From contig OY978526.1 in assembly GCA_963854835.1 (NCBI GenBank), positions 67,742,765 through 67,806,764 of the forward strand: a stretch of DNA of 64,000 bases, given 5' to 3'. Below the pieces are notes generated by a model. The model did no database searches and was not told the origin of the DNA. It saw only the letters and a list, made by a program, of their open reading frames with translations. A program made the position numbers and the translations under genes. Source of the stretch: Megamerina dolium. Lineage: Eukaryota > Arthropoda > Insecta > Diptera > Megamerinidae. Positions 54,201 to 58,022 of the stretch are shown piece by piece (within the stretch, counting starts at the first letter, position 1; each line of letters begins with the position of its first letter).

Positions 54201-56343
54201 CGATTTCAACAGCTCATAAAATACCACACCCAGGTGGTCCCACGCCATGAATATTCGGCTTAACCGTCGATGATGAGACATGGCCATGAGGGGTATCCAT
54301 ACGTTGCCCGACATTTTGGATTATCATAATGAAACCACTTTTCATCGCCAGTCACAATTCGATGCAAAAACCCCTTTTCTTTTGAGATTGGGGCAGCTAT
54401 TCACACGTGAAAACCCGGCGTTCGAGGTCTCTTGGCTTCAGTTCATACGGCACCCAATTTCCTACTTTTCGGATAATTACCATTGTGTTTAAACTATGAC
54501 AAATGGTTGGCTGAGTAGGTTAAGTTAGGTTATTGTGGCTGCCCTCTCTCTGATAGGACACACTTAGGCTAGAAAGTCCCATTGTGATACCACAGAGCTT
54601 TTCTTCTAATACCGTTGTACGTGTTAAATTTGGGCAGCATTATACTAGCCGGTTCCGAACGGCAGAACCCTTGTGACATCACTTTACCTTAGTTTTGTCA
54701 CAGAGCTCTTTTAAGAAGCATTTTTGGCAAATTGTTACTGCCGGAAAAATTGAATACCATTCGAAAGAAAAACCTTTTCGATATTCGACACTTCAAGATG
54801 CCAGTGAAACAATGGAATAATAAACTAGTAGCGACATATTTTATCATATCTGCACGAACTTATTTATACTCCCAATAATTATATAGTTGGCAATACTTAC
54901 ATTTATGGTTGTCAAACCTGGTTTCAGCATAGCAGTCAATCGTACTAGTTGTGGTAAAAATAATGGACGTACTTCTAACTTAACGGCACGCACAGTCGAT
55001 AGAAACATTTTTATAAGACTCTATTAGAAAAACAGAAAGAAGAGAAATAATAGCAATAATAAAAATATTTAAATAAAATATTACAAGAGATCAACTGTCA
55101 TTGCCATAATGCACTTTTTCGCTGATGACAATTCGTCCTGTCATGTTTTGTTCGATTGCGACAGTAAAAATAGAATCTAATTGATATGCTTACATTTAAT
55201 GAGTCTGCTATATTAATAAAATATTGTTGACGACTCAGTAGTGTGGCTGCAACAATTGGTAGTTCAAGTTTCATTTTTGCTAGCATTTCTGCTTCTCGTA
55301 TTAGCAACGGTATTGTAGGATGTAAATTCACAAATAATCGATCACCTTGCAATGATAATAATGGTTGCAAGAGGCAAGCATCAGCAACGCTAATCTAAAA
55401 TTAATTGTAGCAAAAGAAACATAAAAATATATGACCGAAAGTATTCTGAAATAATCCACTTAACATCTTGATCCAGCCATATTGACATAATTTCATCCTC
55501 ATATTCTTTCAATATACTCGTTACATTATTGTAGCGTGTATCTAAATCTTTGGTTAATGGTAAATTACTCAAGACCGGATGTGCACTTACAGAGTCCATC
55601 ATTTCACTCAAATGTAAATGTAAAGCTCTACTCCATTTGATTCGACCAGCAATAGGCGGATAATTTCGACACACTGGCGGATCATCACGCTGCTTACGAA
55701 ACATTTTCAAAACACGATCAACTTCTTTTTCCACATATCTTATGATGCGTGTATATTTTTCATCCATTCGAGTTAGTGGGATTTTCTCGCTAACCTTTTC
55801 GAAACGTATCAAAAATCGTATACACTGTGGTGCCTCCCACACCGTATCGAAGTTTGTTTCAATCAATCCAGCTATATTGTCTTTGAGTGCACTCGTTTTG
55901 GTCATGAAACGTTCAAAATCATCATTGAATTCGGCATTACGATGATCTAGGTAATCATATTTCTTTGAAAGTATTTCCTTTTTGGCCTCCTCAAAGTGAT
56001 TCGAAGCTTCTTCGAGTGCCTCCCCGAGCAGCAAACCTTCCAAACGTCTTTCAAATAGATGATTGTAATCATCGATTAAATTAAACATGGCCATTATCTT
56101 TGAGAGACGATCACAAAATGTATCAAATTTGCCAAAGACAAAATTTTCGGAGAAACCAAATGGTGTTTGATTTGGTAAAAATGGTTGTTCTCTAACCGTA
56201 TAATAGGTTTCGTGATAAATGTGATTTAATTTAATGCAATTACTCAGTTTCGTCCGTATCAGATTACGATCTTGTGACCAAATGGTCTCTTTGTTGCGAC
56301 AAGTGATGTAAGATTTACAAGTTTCTATCATTTGATTGGTTAT
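3127..56343 (-). CDS. Axonemal dynein heavy chain, outer-arm gamma type (DNAH5/DNAH8 family), partial
   Basis: Motor heavy chain of the ciliary/flagellar outer dynein arm; hydrolyses ATP to slide axonemal microtubules. In the order of translation the 26 exons are 56343-55465, 55394-55194, 55020-54901, 53691-53535, 53420-53366, 53021-52888, 52802-52558, 52433-52137, 46300-45865, 45591-43517, 43425-43253, 33360-33205, 33062-32852, 18421-18035, 17962-17377, 17308-17075, 14197-14132, 13784-11107, 11024-10776, 10470-8902, 8634-8466, 8386-8234, 6927-6635, 6564-6072, 5504-5315 and 3283-3127. All introns are GT-AG and the phase is continuous over 12,363 nt (4,121 codons). P-loops: GPAGTGKTE (AAA1), GPSGAGKTT (AAA2), GEQGTGKTV (AAA3), GVGGSGKQS (AAA4). 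Assignment to the DNAH5/8 class rests on long collinear similarity recalled from family knowledge; whether it is the kl-3 or the CG9492 orthologue is undecided. Both gene ends lie outside the window. Confidence 0.95.
3284..5314 (-). other. Intron with degenerate LINE remnant
   Basis: 2.0-kb intron between the two most C-terminal exons seen. It includes a non-LTR remnant (about 4240-4660) and a piece of a dispersed repeat (about 3840-3970). Nothing else recognisable. Confidence 0.6.
4240..4660 (+). mobile_element. Non-LTR retrotransposon C-terminal remnant
   Basis: In broken frames the DNA gives NPKKTEL-like, NILDLIIDR-like, [20 protein letters not shown] and [18 protein letters not shown] segments. 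This resembles the region after the reverse transcriptase in I/R1/LOA-type insect LINEs. Many stops; no tail or TSD identified. Confidence 0.5.
5315..5504 (-). CDS. Dynein exon: C-terminal domain
   Basis: [20 protein letters not shown] then [16 protein letters not shown] and [11 protein letters not shown]. Acceptor CCCGTAG, donor GTATGT. Six consecutive Gly codons correspond to a Gly-rich loop also present in DNAH5/8. Confidence 0.94.
5505..6071 (-). other. Dynein intron
   Basis: AT-rich intron with GT-AG borders. The short open frames here have no recognisable product. Confidence 0.7.
6072..6564 (-). CDS. Dynein exon: AAA6 C-terminus and C-terminal domain start
   Basis: [20 protein letters not shown] then [39 protein letters not shown] and [20 protein letters not shown]. 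Acceptor ATTTTAG, donor GTACTC; split Gly codon to the next exon. Confidence 0.96.
6635..6927 (-). CDS. Dynein exon: AAA6
   Basis: [20 protein letters not shown] to [20 protein letters not shown]. Contains [15 protein letters not shown], the AAA6 signature. Acceptor TTCAACAG, donor GTGAGT. Confidence 0.95.
7097..7400 (+). mobile_element. tRNA-derived SINE (copy 1)
   Basis: Begins GGGTGCCCTAGCTCAGCGGT, a tRNA-like head with an A-box (TAGCTCAGCGG) and a B-box-like GGATTCAATC about 45 bp later. A body shared with copies at 21974 and 39703 follows (GATATCGAAAAGATTTTTC, CGGCAGTAACAATTTGCC, AGAACCGGTTAATAC). Lies in the 6928-8233 dynein intron, antisense to the gene. Confidence 0.8.
7401..8233. 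other. Intron sequence with dispersed repeat
   Basis: No exon. The part around 7880-8130 belongs to a dispersed repeat that recurs near 3840-3970, sharing the AAGAATCGC...GTAAGNCAGANTTT type block. Confidence 0.5.
8234..8386 (-). CDS. Dynein exon: AAA6 region
   Basis: [20 protein letters not shown] to [20 protein letters not shown]. The acceptor GTCATAG was chosen because it gives the family spacing [20 protein letters not shown]. Donor GTAAGT. Confidence 0.92.
   Translation of the reverse strand, partial: NHLAQSIVKCKYWIWKLLGLNRNHEHHLFVCYQLVPIRQHKLAVWRSKKA
8466..8634 (-). CDS. Dynein exon: AAA6 region
   Basis: [20 protein letters not shown] to [20 protein letters not shown]. Acceptor TTTCTCAG, donor GTAGAG. 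Split Glu codon joins the next exon across a 79-nt intron. Confidence 0.92.
8902..10470 (-). CDS. Dynein exon: stalk CC2, AAA5 and start of AAA6
   Basis: 523 codons, phase 0 to 0. Starts with the returning stalk coiled coil ([20 protein letters not shown]), then AAA5 blocks [58 protein letters not shown] and [20 protein letters not shown], then [20 protein letters not shown] and [12 protein letters not shown]. Acceptor TTGCTAG, donor GTAAGT. Confidence 0.97.
10776..11024 (-). CDS. Dynein exon: microtubule-binding domain
   Basis: 83 codons, [20 protein letters not shown] to [10 protein letters not shown], phase 0 to 0. Matches the stalk-tip domain with [15 protein letters not shown]. The initial Met is simply the first exon codon, not a start. 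Confidence 0.94.
11107..13784 (-). CDS. Dynein exon: AAA3, AAA4 and stalk CC1
   Basis: 892 codons plus two bases. AAA3 has GEQGTGKTV (about 13375-13398) and [23 protein letters not shown]4 has [10 protein letters not shown] (about 12279-12308) and [20 protein letters not shown]. After [19 protein letters not shown] comes a long heptad-rich coiled coil (stalk CC1) and then [17 protein letters not shown] at the entry to the microtubule-binding domain. Donor GTAATT follows PSWQESLK. Confidence 0.97.
14132..14197 (-). CDS. Dynein mini-exon: acidic AAA2-AAA3 spacer
   Basis: 66 nt reading [20 protein letters not shown]. Acceptor AATTTCAG, donor GTAAAG. Both split codons fit the flanking exons. Acidic and weakly conserved, so supported mainly by splice signals and phase. 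Confidence 0.75.
15630..16931 (+). mobile_element. DD41D mariner (rosa-like), near-complete
   Basis: 1302-bp element bounded by TA dinucleotides (15628-15629 and 16932-16933). Near-perfect terminal inverted repeats of about 31 bp start AAGGGTTATCCATTTCGCGG and end with the complement, differing at one position (C/T). It contains one transposase frame. Structure and D-D spacing match the rosa/DD41D group of IS630-Tc1-mariner elements, first described in a tephritid fly. Confidence 0.92.
15744..16826 (+). pseudogene. DD41D mariner transposase with one in-frame stop
   Basis: About 360 codons from [20 protein letters not shown] to [13 protein letters not shown]-terminal helix-turn-helix, then the catalytic residues: IFFSDEAHF (D1), [10 protein letters not shown] (D2) and [12 protein letters not shown] (D3), with 41 residues between D2 and D3. 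The only break is a TAA at 15894-15896 after GKIVK; the frame continues unchanged ([13 protein letters not shown]). The element is therefore young or only recently dead. Could be read-through or an assembly error, but a single nonsense change is simplest. Confidence 0.92.
17075..17308 (-). CDS. Dynein exon: AAA2-AAA3 helical segment
   Basis: [20 protein letters not shown] to [15 protein letters not shown]. The [15 protein letters not shown] stretch matches the conserved helix before AAA3. Acceptor AATTCAG, donor GTAAGT. Confidence 0.9.
17377..17962 (-). CDS. Dynein exon: AAA2
   Basis: 195 codons plus one base. AAA2 P-loop GPSGAGKTT (about 17791-17817), then [18 protein letters not shown], the [20 protein letters not shown] block and [19 protein letters not shown]. 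Acceptor TATACAG, donor GTAAGT. Confidence 0.95.
17963..18034 (-). other. 72-nt in-frame, stop-free dynein intron
   Basis: Donor GTAAGT after DLFPNQ and acceptor TATACAG before [11 protein letters not shown]. The 24 codons between are open, so retention would not break the protein. Family alignment (from memory) has no equivalent residues, which supports an intron. Confidence 0.85.
18035..18421 (-). CDS. Dynein exon: AAA1 C-terminal half
   Basis: 129 codons starting [15 protein letters not shown] and containing [18 protein letters not shown] and [20 protein letters not shown]. It joins ITM of the preceding exon to give the family signature MNPGYAGR. Ends at DLFPNQ before a 72-nt in-frame intron. 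Confidence 0.95.
18985..19110 (+). repeat. Dispersed repeat family A member
   Basis: Contains ACGACCACGGGTCCTGATT and GGCCCAAAATCCATAGAAT. Close relatives occur at 29395-29480, 29580-29710, 34895-34950 and 35100-35215. No coding potential or termini identified. Confidence 0.55.
19730..19992 (-). mobile_element. tRNA-derived SINE, degenerate copy
   Basis: Minus-strand copy: the tRNA-like head, with B-box-like sequence, is near 19955-19990 and the body runs leftward (complement of GCTGGTTCCGAATGGCAGAA). It ends in GGTTATTGTGGCTGCTCTCT plus an expanded (CT)n run (19743-19769). The same end joins the SINE at 54530, so this is a subfamily with a distinct 3' region. Confidence 0.65.
19741..19770. 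repeat. (CT)n microsatellite
   Basis: About 14 CT dinucleotide repeats inside the 3' part of the SINE at 19730-19992; the SINE at 54530 has only three or four, so the run expanded after insertion. Confidence 0.85.
21974..22340 (+). mobile_element. tRNA-derived SINE (copy 2, best preserved)
   Basis: Head GGGTGCAGTAGCTCAGTGGT has A-box TAGCTCAGTGG and, 40 bp later, B-box GGTTCAATCCC, so an internal RNA polymerase III promoter is plausible. Between them CCTTCTGATC resembles an Arg(UCU)-type anticodon loop, which is only suggestive. The 3' end reads GAGCCCTTTGGGGCTTCAAG then a T/A-rich tail. Same orientation as copy 1. Confidence 0.85.
22341..23279. other. AT-rich intronic sequence
   Basis: No gene. 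Short pieces resemble the dispersed repeat seen at 8070-8130 (for example GCACAAGAATCG near 22574). Confidence 0.5.
23280..24080 (+). pseudogene. Ty1/copia-type gag remnant with CCHC zinc knuckle
   Basis: Broken frames give [56 protein letters not shown] and the zinc knuckle [14 protein letters not shown] (CX2CX4HX4C, about 23680-23721). Downstream, [17 protein letters not shown] matches the copia gag-protease region. Frameshifts and stops throughout; no LTRs, integrase or reverse transcriptase found, so this is a fossil fragment. Confidence 0.82.
24083..24205 (+). repeat. Direct repeat, left copy
   Basis: About 123 bp nearly identical to 25375-25497 (shared TTAATAAAAACCCCGAATTG and CAATATAAACACTTTCAATA). 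The pair brackets 1.17 kb that contains the RTE copy at 24440-25250. Confidence 0.75.
24440..25250 (-). mobile_element. RTE-clade LINE, 3' fragment (copy b)
   Basis: Minus strand: [20 protein letters not shown] (25170-25110), then [20 protein letters not shown] and a basic C-terminus [19 protein letters not shown] ending FSA at about 24476. 3' tail is the complement of TAAG repeats (24440-24450). One frameshift near 24920. Upstream it keeps the full CAGTCAGTGCAGC (25197-25215), unlike copies at 36455 and 48878. It lies in sense with the dynein gene, the only RTE copy here that does. Confidence 0.88.
25375..25497 (+). repeat. Direct repeat, right copy
   Basis: Partner of 24083-24205 in the same orientation. 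Surrounding DNA is rich in GATTAATC-type words, also seen at 56575-56690. Confidence 0.75.
25960..27130 (-). mobile_element. Jockey-like LINE remnant
   Basis: Minus-strand pieces: [20 protein letters not shown] (about 27060), then [16 protein letters not shown] (about 26420) and [20 protein letters not shown] with [16 protein letters not shown] (26010-26200). These follow the Jockey order of RT and post-RT motifs. About 440 bp of unrelated AT-rich DNA interrupts it (26490-26930). Not coding. Confidence 0.75.
27700..28830 (+). mobile_element. Jockey-clade LINE, 5'-truncated
   Basis: Reverse transcriptase fragment in two frames, 27803-28140 ([21 protein letters not shown] start, [37 protein letters not shown]) and 28140-28502 ([51 protein letters not shown]). 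A frameshift lies in an A-run near 28138-28142. The 3' end has an AATAAA-like signal and an A-run near 28797-28828, as expected for this clade. Confidence 0.85.
27803..28502 (+). pseudogene. Jockey reverse transcriptase with one frameshift
   Basis: RT domains 1-5 are recognisable, with the catalytic FADD intact (about 28418-28430). Only one frameshift (oligo-A near 28140) and a stop after HVDSL separate it from a longer frame, so it is much younger than the Jockey remnant at 25960-27130. Confidence 0.82.
28831..29974. other. Intronic sequence with dispersed repeat family A
   Basis: No gene recognised. Two members of the repeat with CGACCACGGATTCGCAATCA and ACGACCCAAAAATC lie at about 29395-29480 and 29580-29710. 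Confidence 0.5.
29395..29480 (+). repeat. Dispersed repeat family A member
   Basis: Contains TTCGACCACGGATTCGCAAT and ACCCAAAAATCTATAAAAT. Related to 18985-19110 and 34895-34950. Confidence 0.55.
30909..31140 (+). repeat. 232-bp perfect tandem duplication, unit 1
   Basis: Begins AGTTTTTATGTATACACCAT and ends ATTTGGTTTA. By direct reading it is identical to 31141-31372. Encodes the mariner segment [20 protein letters not shown] through SKRHIFGL. Confidence 0.95.
31141..31372 (+). repeat. 232-bp perfect tandem duplication, unit 2
   Basis: Second unit, no difference from unit 1 seen. Its right edge continues into the true mariner C-terminus ([15 protein letters not shown]). Confidence 0.95.
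31421..32851. other. AT-rich intronic sequence
   Basis: No coding feature recognised. 31640-31900 has loose similarity to the dispersed repeat at 39395-39660 and 40060-40330. Confidence 0.4.
32852..33062 (-). CDS. Dynein exon: AAA1 Walker B
   Basis: [20 protein letters not shown] then [15 protein letters not shown] and [19 protein letters not shown]. Carries the AAA1 Walker B CFDEFNRI. Acceptor TTTTGTAG, donor GTAAGT-like. No long open frame marks it because it is only 211 nt. Confidence 0.93.
33205..33360 (-). CDS. Dynein exon: AAA1 Walker A
   Basis: [19 protein letters not shown] then [15 protein letters not shown] and [12 protein letters not shown]. Carries the intact AAA1 P-loop GPAGTGKTE (plus-strand about 33280-33306), the principal ATP hydrolysis site. 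Donor GTGCGA, split Arg codon to the next exon. Confidence 0.95.
33431..34400 (-). mobile_element. Mariner remnant (irritans-like), heavily decayed
   Basis: Minus-strand broken frames include [39 protein letters not shown] and [20 protein letters not shown], in mariner order. The left end GTTGGTTGAAAAGTTCACGA at 33441-33460 resembles a mariner terminal repeat. The matching other end is not visible. Stops throughout. Confidence 0.72.
34895..34950 (+). repeat. Dispersed repeat family A member
   Basis: Contains AATGACCCAAAATCCATAGA and AATATGACTGCTCTCC. A further relative, TGAATATGACTACTCTAATC, lies at about 35178. Confidence 0.5.
35370..35660 (+). mobile_element. RTE-clade LINE fragment (copy e), most decayed
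   Basis: Nucleotide-level remnant of the LINE: GTCTTGTACAACGCGACACT, GTTGTCGACTACGCTTACGA, AAGTAGTAAAGGACTTGATC and AATATGGCGTGGAAGCATGG align in order with 38698-38960 of copy c. No reading frame survives. Confidence 0.75.
36463..37165 (+). pseudogene. RTE AP-endonuclease domain, inactivated
   Basis: Exonuclease-endonuclease-phosphatase fold motifs: [11 protein letters not shown] (metal-binding Glu), [22 protein letters not shown] and [11 protein letters not shown]. The final catalytic motif, normally SDH in APE-type endonucleases, reads SAHYLL here, losing the Asp. A frameshift near 36560 separates the first motif from the rest. Confidence 0.85.
37414..39329 (+). pseudogene. RTE reverse transcriptase and C-terminal region, frameshifted
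   Basis: Three frames in series. 37414-38265: [40 protein letters not shown]. 38314-38649: [20 protein letters not shown] and catalytic [13 protein letters not shown]. 38613-39329: [60 protein letters not shown]. Breaks: loss of sequence near 38265-38280 where the other copies read DYKAAFDST, and a 4-bp deletion near 38595 (GAGCAGTGCAGC versus GAGCAGTCAGTGCAGC). Confidence 0.9.
39383..39702. other. Dispersed repeat DNA between LINE and SINE
   Basis: Includes GGGGTGAAGTGTAAACCCAA, loosely related to 31640-31900 and 40060-40330. No gene. Confidence 0.4.
39703..39996 (-). mobile_element. tRNA-derived SINE (copy 3), near full length
   Basis: Minus strand: head reads GTAGCTCAGTGGTTAGTGTG (A-box) and GTGGTTCAATCCCC (B-box), both at 39945-39996. 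The body and 3' end (GCCCCGAAGGGCTCATTGGC on the plus strand) match copy 2, with a small internal deletion. The middle CCTTCTAATC is identical to the loop expected of an Arg(UCU) tRNA. Confidence 0.85.
39997..41137. other. Intronic DNA with dispersed repeat and hairpin
   Basis: 40060-40330 resembles repeats near 39395 and 31640. 40400-41137 is AT-rich with no recognised feature; the 113-codon open frame at 40619-40960 has no recognisable product. Confidence 0.45.
40195..40229. repeat. Perfect 15-bp inverted repeat with 5-nt loop
   Basis: Arms GGGTCAAATGTAAGA (40195-40209) and TCTTACATTTGACCC (40215-40229) around ATCTG. Lies in dispersed-repeat DNA, so it may be the junction of two copies in opposite orientation. 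Confidence 0.9.
41138..42361 (-). mobile_element. DD34D mariner (copy 1), degenerate
   Basis: Minus strand: [20 protein letters not shown] (D1), [35 protein letters not shown], then in another frame [20 protein letters not shown] (D3) and [17 protein letters not shown]. The right end reads TTATTTATACTCCC, complementary to the left end of copy 2 at 53745; its own left end (TTGCAGTATATATAAG) has decayed. Sequence type is cecropia/mauritiana-like; subfamily uncertain. Frameshift near 41510-41540. Confidence 0.85.
42362..43252. other. Intronic sequence, nothing recognised
   Basis: AT-rich, with a T-run at 42649-42666. No mobile element or exon identified. Confidence 0.5.
43253..43425 (-). CDS. 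Dynein exon: linker-AAA1 junction
   Basis: 57 codons plus two bases, [19 protein letters not shown] to [14 protein letters not shown]. Acceptor TTTGCAG, donor GTAAGT. The split Arg codon is completed 9.9 kb away at 33360. Confidence 0.93.
43517..45591 (-). CDS. Dynein exon: linker domain (DHC_N2)
   Basis: 691 codons; the linker that swings across the AAA ring to deliver the power stroke. Strongly conserved blocks are visible: [21 protein letters not shown], [76 protein letters not shown] and [14 protein letters not shown]. Acceptor TTTGCAG, donor GTAGGC. The frame reads on past the donor to about 43454, so the end was set by homology to the next exon. Confidence 0.95.
45865..46300 (-). CDS. 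Dynein exon: tail, distal part
   Basis: 145 codons plus one base. Begins [20 protein letters not shown], basic and Ser/Arg-rich, then [20 protein letters not shown] and [20 protein letters not shown]. Acceptor CTTTTAG, donor GTGAGT; the split Ser codon joins the next exon. Confidence 0.92.
46655..46791. repeat. 69-bp tandem duplication
   Basis: Units at 46655-46723 and 46724-46791, both starting GACTCGATGAAC and containing GAAAATTCGATGAATATTTT and GCAGTATATTAAAG. One C/T difference seen (GAACCGACC versus GAACTGACC). Confidence 0.9.
47240..48571 (-). mobile_element. piggyBac-type transposon remnant
   Basis: Three minus-strand pieces in piggyBac order. N-terminus [20 protein letters not shown] (48571-48450), acidic. 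Part of the DDE domain [20 protein letters not shown] ... [20 protein letters not shown] (47821-47580). C-terminal [19 protein letters not shown] and a Cys-rich RCNDCYHSG tail (about 47500-47290). The first catalytic region is missing between 47830 and 48330, and frameshifts break the rest. No TTAA-flanked ends identified. Confidence 0.78.
48869..48877 (+). repeat. Target-site duplication of RTE copy d, left
   Basis: GAGTAAATT immediately before the truncated 5' end of the LINE; repeated at 50605-50613 just after its 3' tail. Confidence 0.75.
48876..49977 (+). pseudogene. RTE reverse transcriptase of copy d, broken
   Basis: Open from 48876 to 49526 ([53 protein letters not shown] then TAG) and again 49714-49977 ([39 protein letters not shown]). 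[20 protein letters not shown] is intact in a third frame between them. RT catalytic YADD present; not functional. Confidence 0.85.
48878..50604 (+). mobile_element. RTE-clade LINE, 5'-truncated (copy d)
   Basis: Starts within the linker upstream of the RT (GAGTTGGAAAGACGCGAGTG, as at 37546 of copy c) and ends in a short TAAG tail (50589-50602), flanked by a 9-bp duplication GAGTAAATT. Very similar to copy c and shares its 4-bp deletion near 49922. Extra defects: TAG after KSTID (49525), deletions of about 65 bp near 50275 and about 30 bp near 50393. Confidence 0.9.
50605..50613 (+). repeat. Target-site duplication of RTE copy d, right
   Basis: GAGTAAATT after the TAAG tail, partner of 48869-48877. 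Confidence 0.75.
52137..52433 (-). CDS. Dynein exon: tail
   Basis: 99 codons, [20 protein letters not shown] to QWTSGKEPP, phase 0 to 0, donor GTAAGT. The following intron (46301-52136) is 5.8 kb and carries piggyBac and RTE remnants. Confidence 0.92.
52558..52802 (-). CDS. Dynein exon with Ala/Thr/Gly low-complexity insert
   Basis: 81 full codons. The first two thirds are low complexity (Ala4-Thr4 and Gly6 runs encoded by GCT/ACT and GGT repeats, plus-strand about 52665-52740). The last third, [19 protein letters not shown] then ESLPKGMQ, is ordinary tail. Acceptor TTACAG, donor GTAAAT, phase 0 out. The repeat-coded linker is not something I recall from DNAH5/8 and may be length-variable. 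Confidence 0.83.
52888..53021 (-). CDS. Dynein exon: tail
   Basis: [20 protein letters not shown] ... NDIVTLFD between ATATTAG acceptor and GTAAAT donor. The split Arg codon with the preceding exon and the split Thr codon with the next both fit. Confidence 0.87.
53366..53420 (-). CDS. Dynein exon: tail (55-nt mini-exon)
   Basis: Reads [17 protein letters not shown] between TTGTAG acceptor and GTATTG donor; phase 1 in, phase 2 out. Its sequence resembles the conserved tail motif around TVEEFLEKS in DNAH5/8-type chains. Confidence 0.85.
53535..53691 (-). CDS. Dynein exon: tail
   Basis: [20 protein letters not shown] ... LQILPT, then one base (phase 1) before the GTTTGG donor. The intron upstream (53692-54900) carries a mariner with a nested SINE. 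Confidence 0.88.
53745..54875 (-). mobile_element. DD34D mariner (copy 2) interrupted by a SINE
   Basis: Same family as 41138-42361 but with both ends: TTGGGAGTATAAGTAA at left and TTATTTATACTCCCAA at right, flanked by TA (53743-53744 and 54876-54877). The transposase is wrecked. The region 54530-54782 is SINE, and mariner sequence resumes at about 54785 (CAGTGAAACAATGGAATAAT, as at 42283). Sits in a dynein intron between 53691 and 54901. Confidence 0.87.
54530..54782 (-). mobile_element. SINE nested inside mariner copy 2
   Basis: Minus-strand SINE body (plus-strand landmarks ACTAGCCGGTTCCGAACGGC, CAAATTGTTACTGCCGG, CATTCGAAAGAAAAACC) with the variant 3' region GTTATTGTGGCTGCCCTCTC. The tRNA-like head is missing, so this copy is 5'-truncated. 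Inserted after the mariner. Confidence 0.8.
54901..55020 (-). CDS. Dynein exon: tail
   Basis: 40 codons beginning [19 protein letters not shown] and ending KPGLTTIN, phase 0 to 0, donor GTAAGT. The open frame is too short to be obvious alone but joins both neighbours exactly. Confidence 0.88.
55194..55394 (-). CDS. Dynein exon: tail
   Basis: 67 codons ([18 protein letters not shown] ... FINIADSLN), phase 0 to 0, acceptor TTTTAG, donor GTAAGC. Collinear with the DNAH5/8 tail. Confidence 0.9.
55465..56343 (-). CDS. Dynein exon: N-terminal tail (DHC_N1)
   Basis: 293 codons, phase 0 at both ends, acceptor ...TTACAG, donor GTTAAG. Contains [15 protein letters not shown] and the tail motif [14 protein letters not shown], a hallmark of the dynein heavy-chain N-terminal region 1, which assembles heavy chains and binds intermediate chains. 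Confidence 0.92.
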
Positions 56344-58022
56344 CTGTAATGACGACAAGACAAATCTTTTGAGCTAAAGATTAATCAAATAAAATATTCA
56401 AAATATTTATAATAATTTTTCTAATATGAATTTTTCTAATACAGGACAGTGGACAATACAAAATAGACAGCTTTCCAAAGCTACGAATCTGAAAATGTAT
56501 TTTAAATTTTTATTTTCAAATTAAATTTTAAAAACAAAGTAAAACTAGGAATGCAAAATTTTTGGATTTATTAAAAATCTGATTAATCGAATAATGCATA
56601 TTTTTGATTAATCGAATAATTGATTATTCAGGATTTTGATTAATCAGACTGTTCAACTATATGATTAATTGCACAACCCTAATTACGATATTAAAAATAA
56701 ATAAAAATAAATATGTGGCACTTAAAGCCCCAAAGGGCTCATTGGCCGAGCTGACGATATTATTAAACCAAATATTAAAAGTAACAAGGAAAATACCACA
56801 AACAAACTTATTAAACGTTTTTATCCTGCTTTTATCATTAAAAATTTTATATTTTTATTTTATTTTATAATAATTAAATTTGTTAATTTTATTTATATAT
56901 ATTTTTGTTTTTTATAAACTTTATAGGTAAGCCTCAACAACTTTTAAATACATTAGCTCGCATGTCTCATGTCACTAGTACGTAGCTTAATTAATTTAAA
57001 TTAATTTAAACAAATTCAAATAATAAATTTGAGTACGATCAGAGTTCAATATACAATATATTTGATGACGTTTTCGTTATCGATAAACACTATCATTTTA
57101 TCATCGCTCATCCCAATATGAAACACAGCCATGAATGATAGAATTAGAAGATTGCGCTGATGGATTTCCAAAAGAGGTTTGCTCTTTTGGGCATCCATCT
57201 TTCTTTTGCGCAAACGTCACAATAACGTCTTATATTGGGGATAATAGCATAATATTTGTAAACAAATATGTAAATATTGCATTCATATCAATTTTTCAAA
57301 TTAAAAGGAACAAATATATGAATTAAGAAGAAGGTAATTTAGTTTTGCATGTTATTCCAAACTTCGTTTTTATTATTATTACACAGTAAAAAATTTAGTT
57401 TAATTTTAATACCATTTTGGTATTTACAAGTATATATATTAGACGTATAAGTATTAGACGGTTTAAGCAAAAAGAGAGAGAACATTGAGAGAGTATTGGT
57501 ATTAATAATATATTTGGAATTAATTCAAAGAAGAATTTCTTCTTAAAAATAAACCATGGGACTAAGTTGTATACTTTTTGGAGTTTTGAAAGAAAATTGA
57601 AATGGTTTTGCATCTATCTGAAAATAGGGATAGTTTTAATATTTTTCAGGAATTAAATTGGATTAGATTTAGTATATTGTTGCATAAAGCGATTAAAACA
57701 AATAGCATATTTCAGGTAAAATTATGGAGAAATTCAATCAAAATTCTTATAAAATTTGATATTTTTTATAATGAATTGTTTGAACTGTGTGTAAAAATAT
57801 ATGCTGAAAATAAAATACAATATTCATTTTTTGTTAAAAAATACATTTTATTTGAAATAAAATAAATAATGACATAAATAAAACAGCTGTAGCTTTTATA
57901 TTGGTAAAGAGTTTCTTGGAATTAATCGACGAAAATTTCTGCTTCCTCGCGGTCTCGTATTGTTACTACAAAGAAATACAATTAAATTTCATAATATTTG
58001 AGTAACTATTTTGATTACTTAC
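56344..58022. other. AT-rich sequence upstream of tail exon
   Basis: 56575-56690 is a GATTAATC-rich repeat ending ATTGCACAACCCTAAT, similar in word content to 24210-24400. 56700-56752 is a SINE 3' end. The remainder shows nothing recognisable. Confidence 0.5.
56700..56752 (-). mobile_element. SINE 3'-end fragment
   Basis: AAATATGTGGCACTTAAAGC then CCAAAGGGCTCATTGGCC: exactly the 3' end of SINE copies 2 and 3. An extreme 5' truncation. Confidence 0.8.

Noticed and set aside
57602..57865. 87-codon plus-strand open frame
   Set aside because: Very AT-rich with no homology recognised; likely chance.
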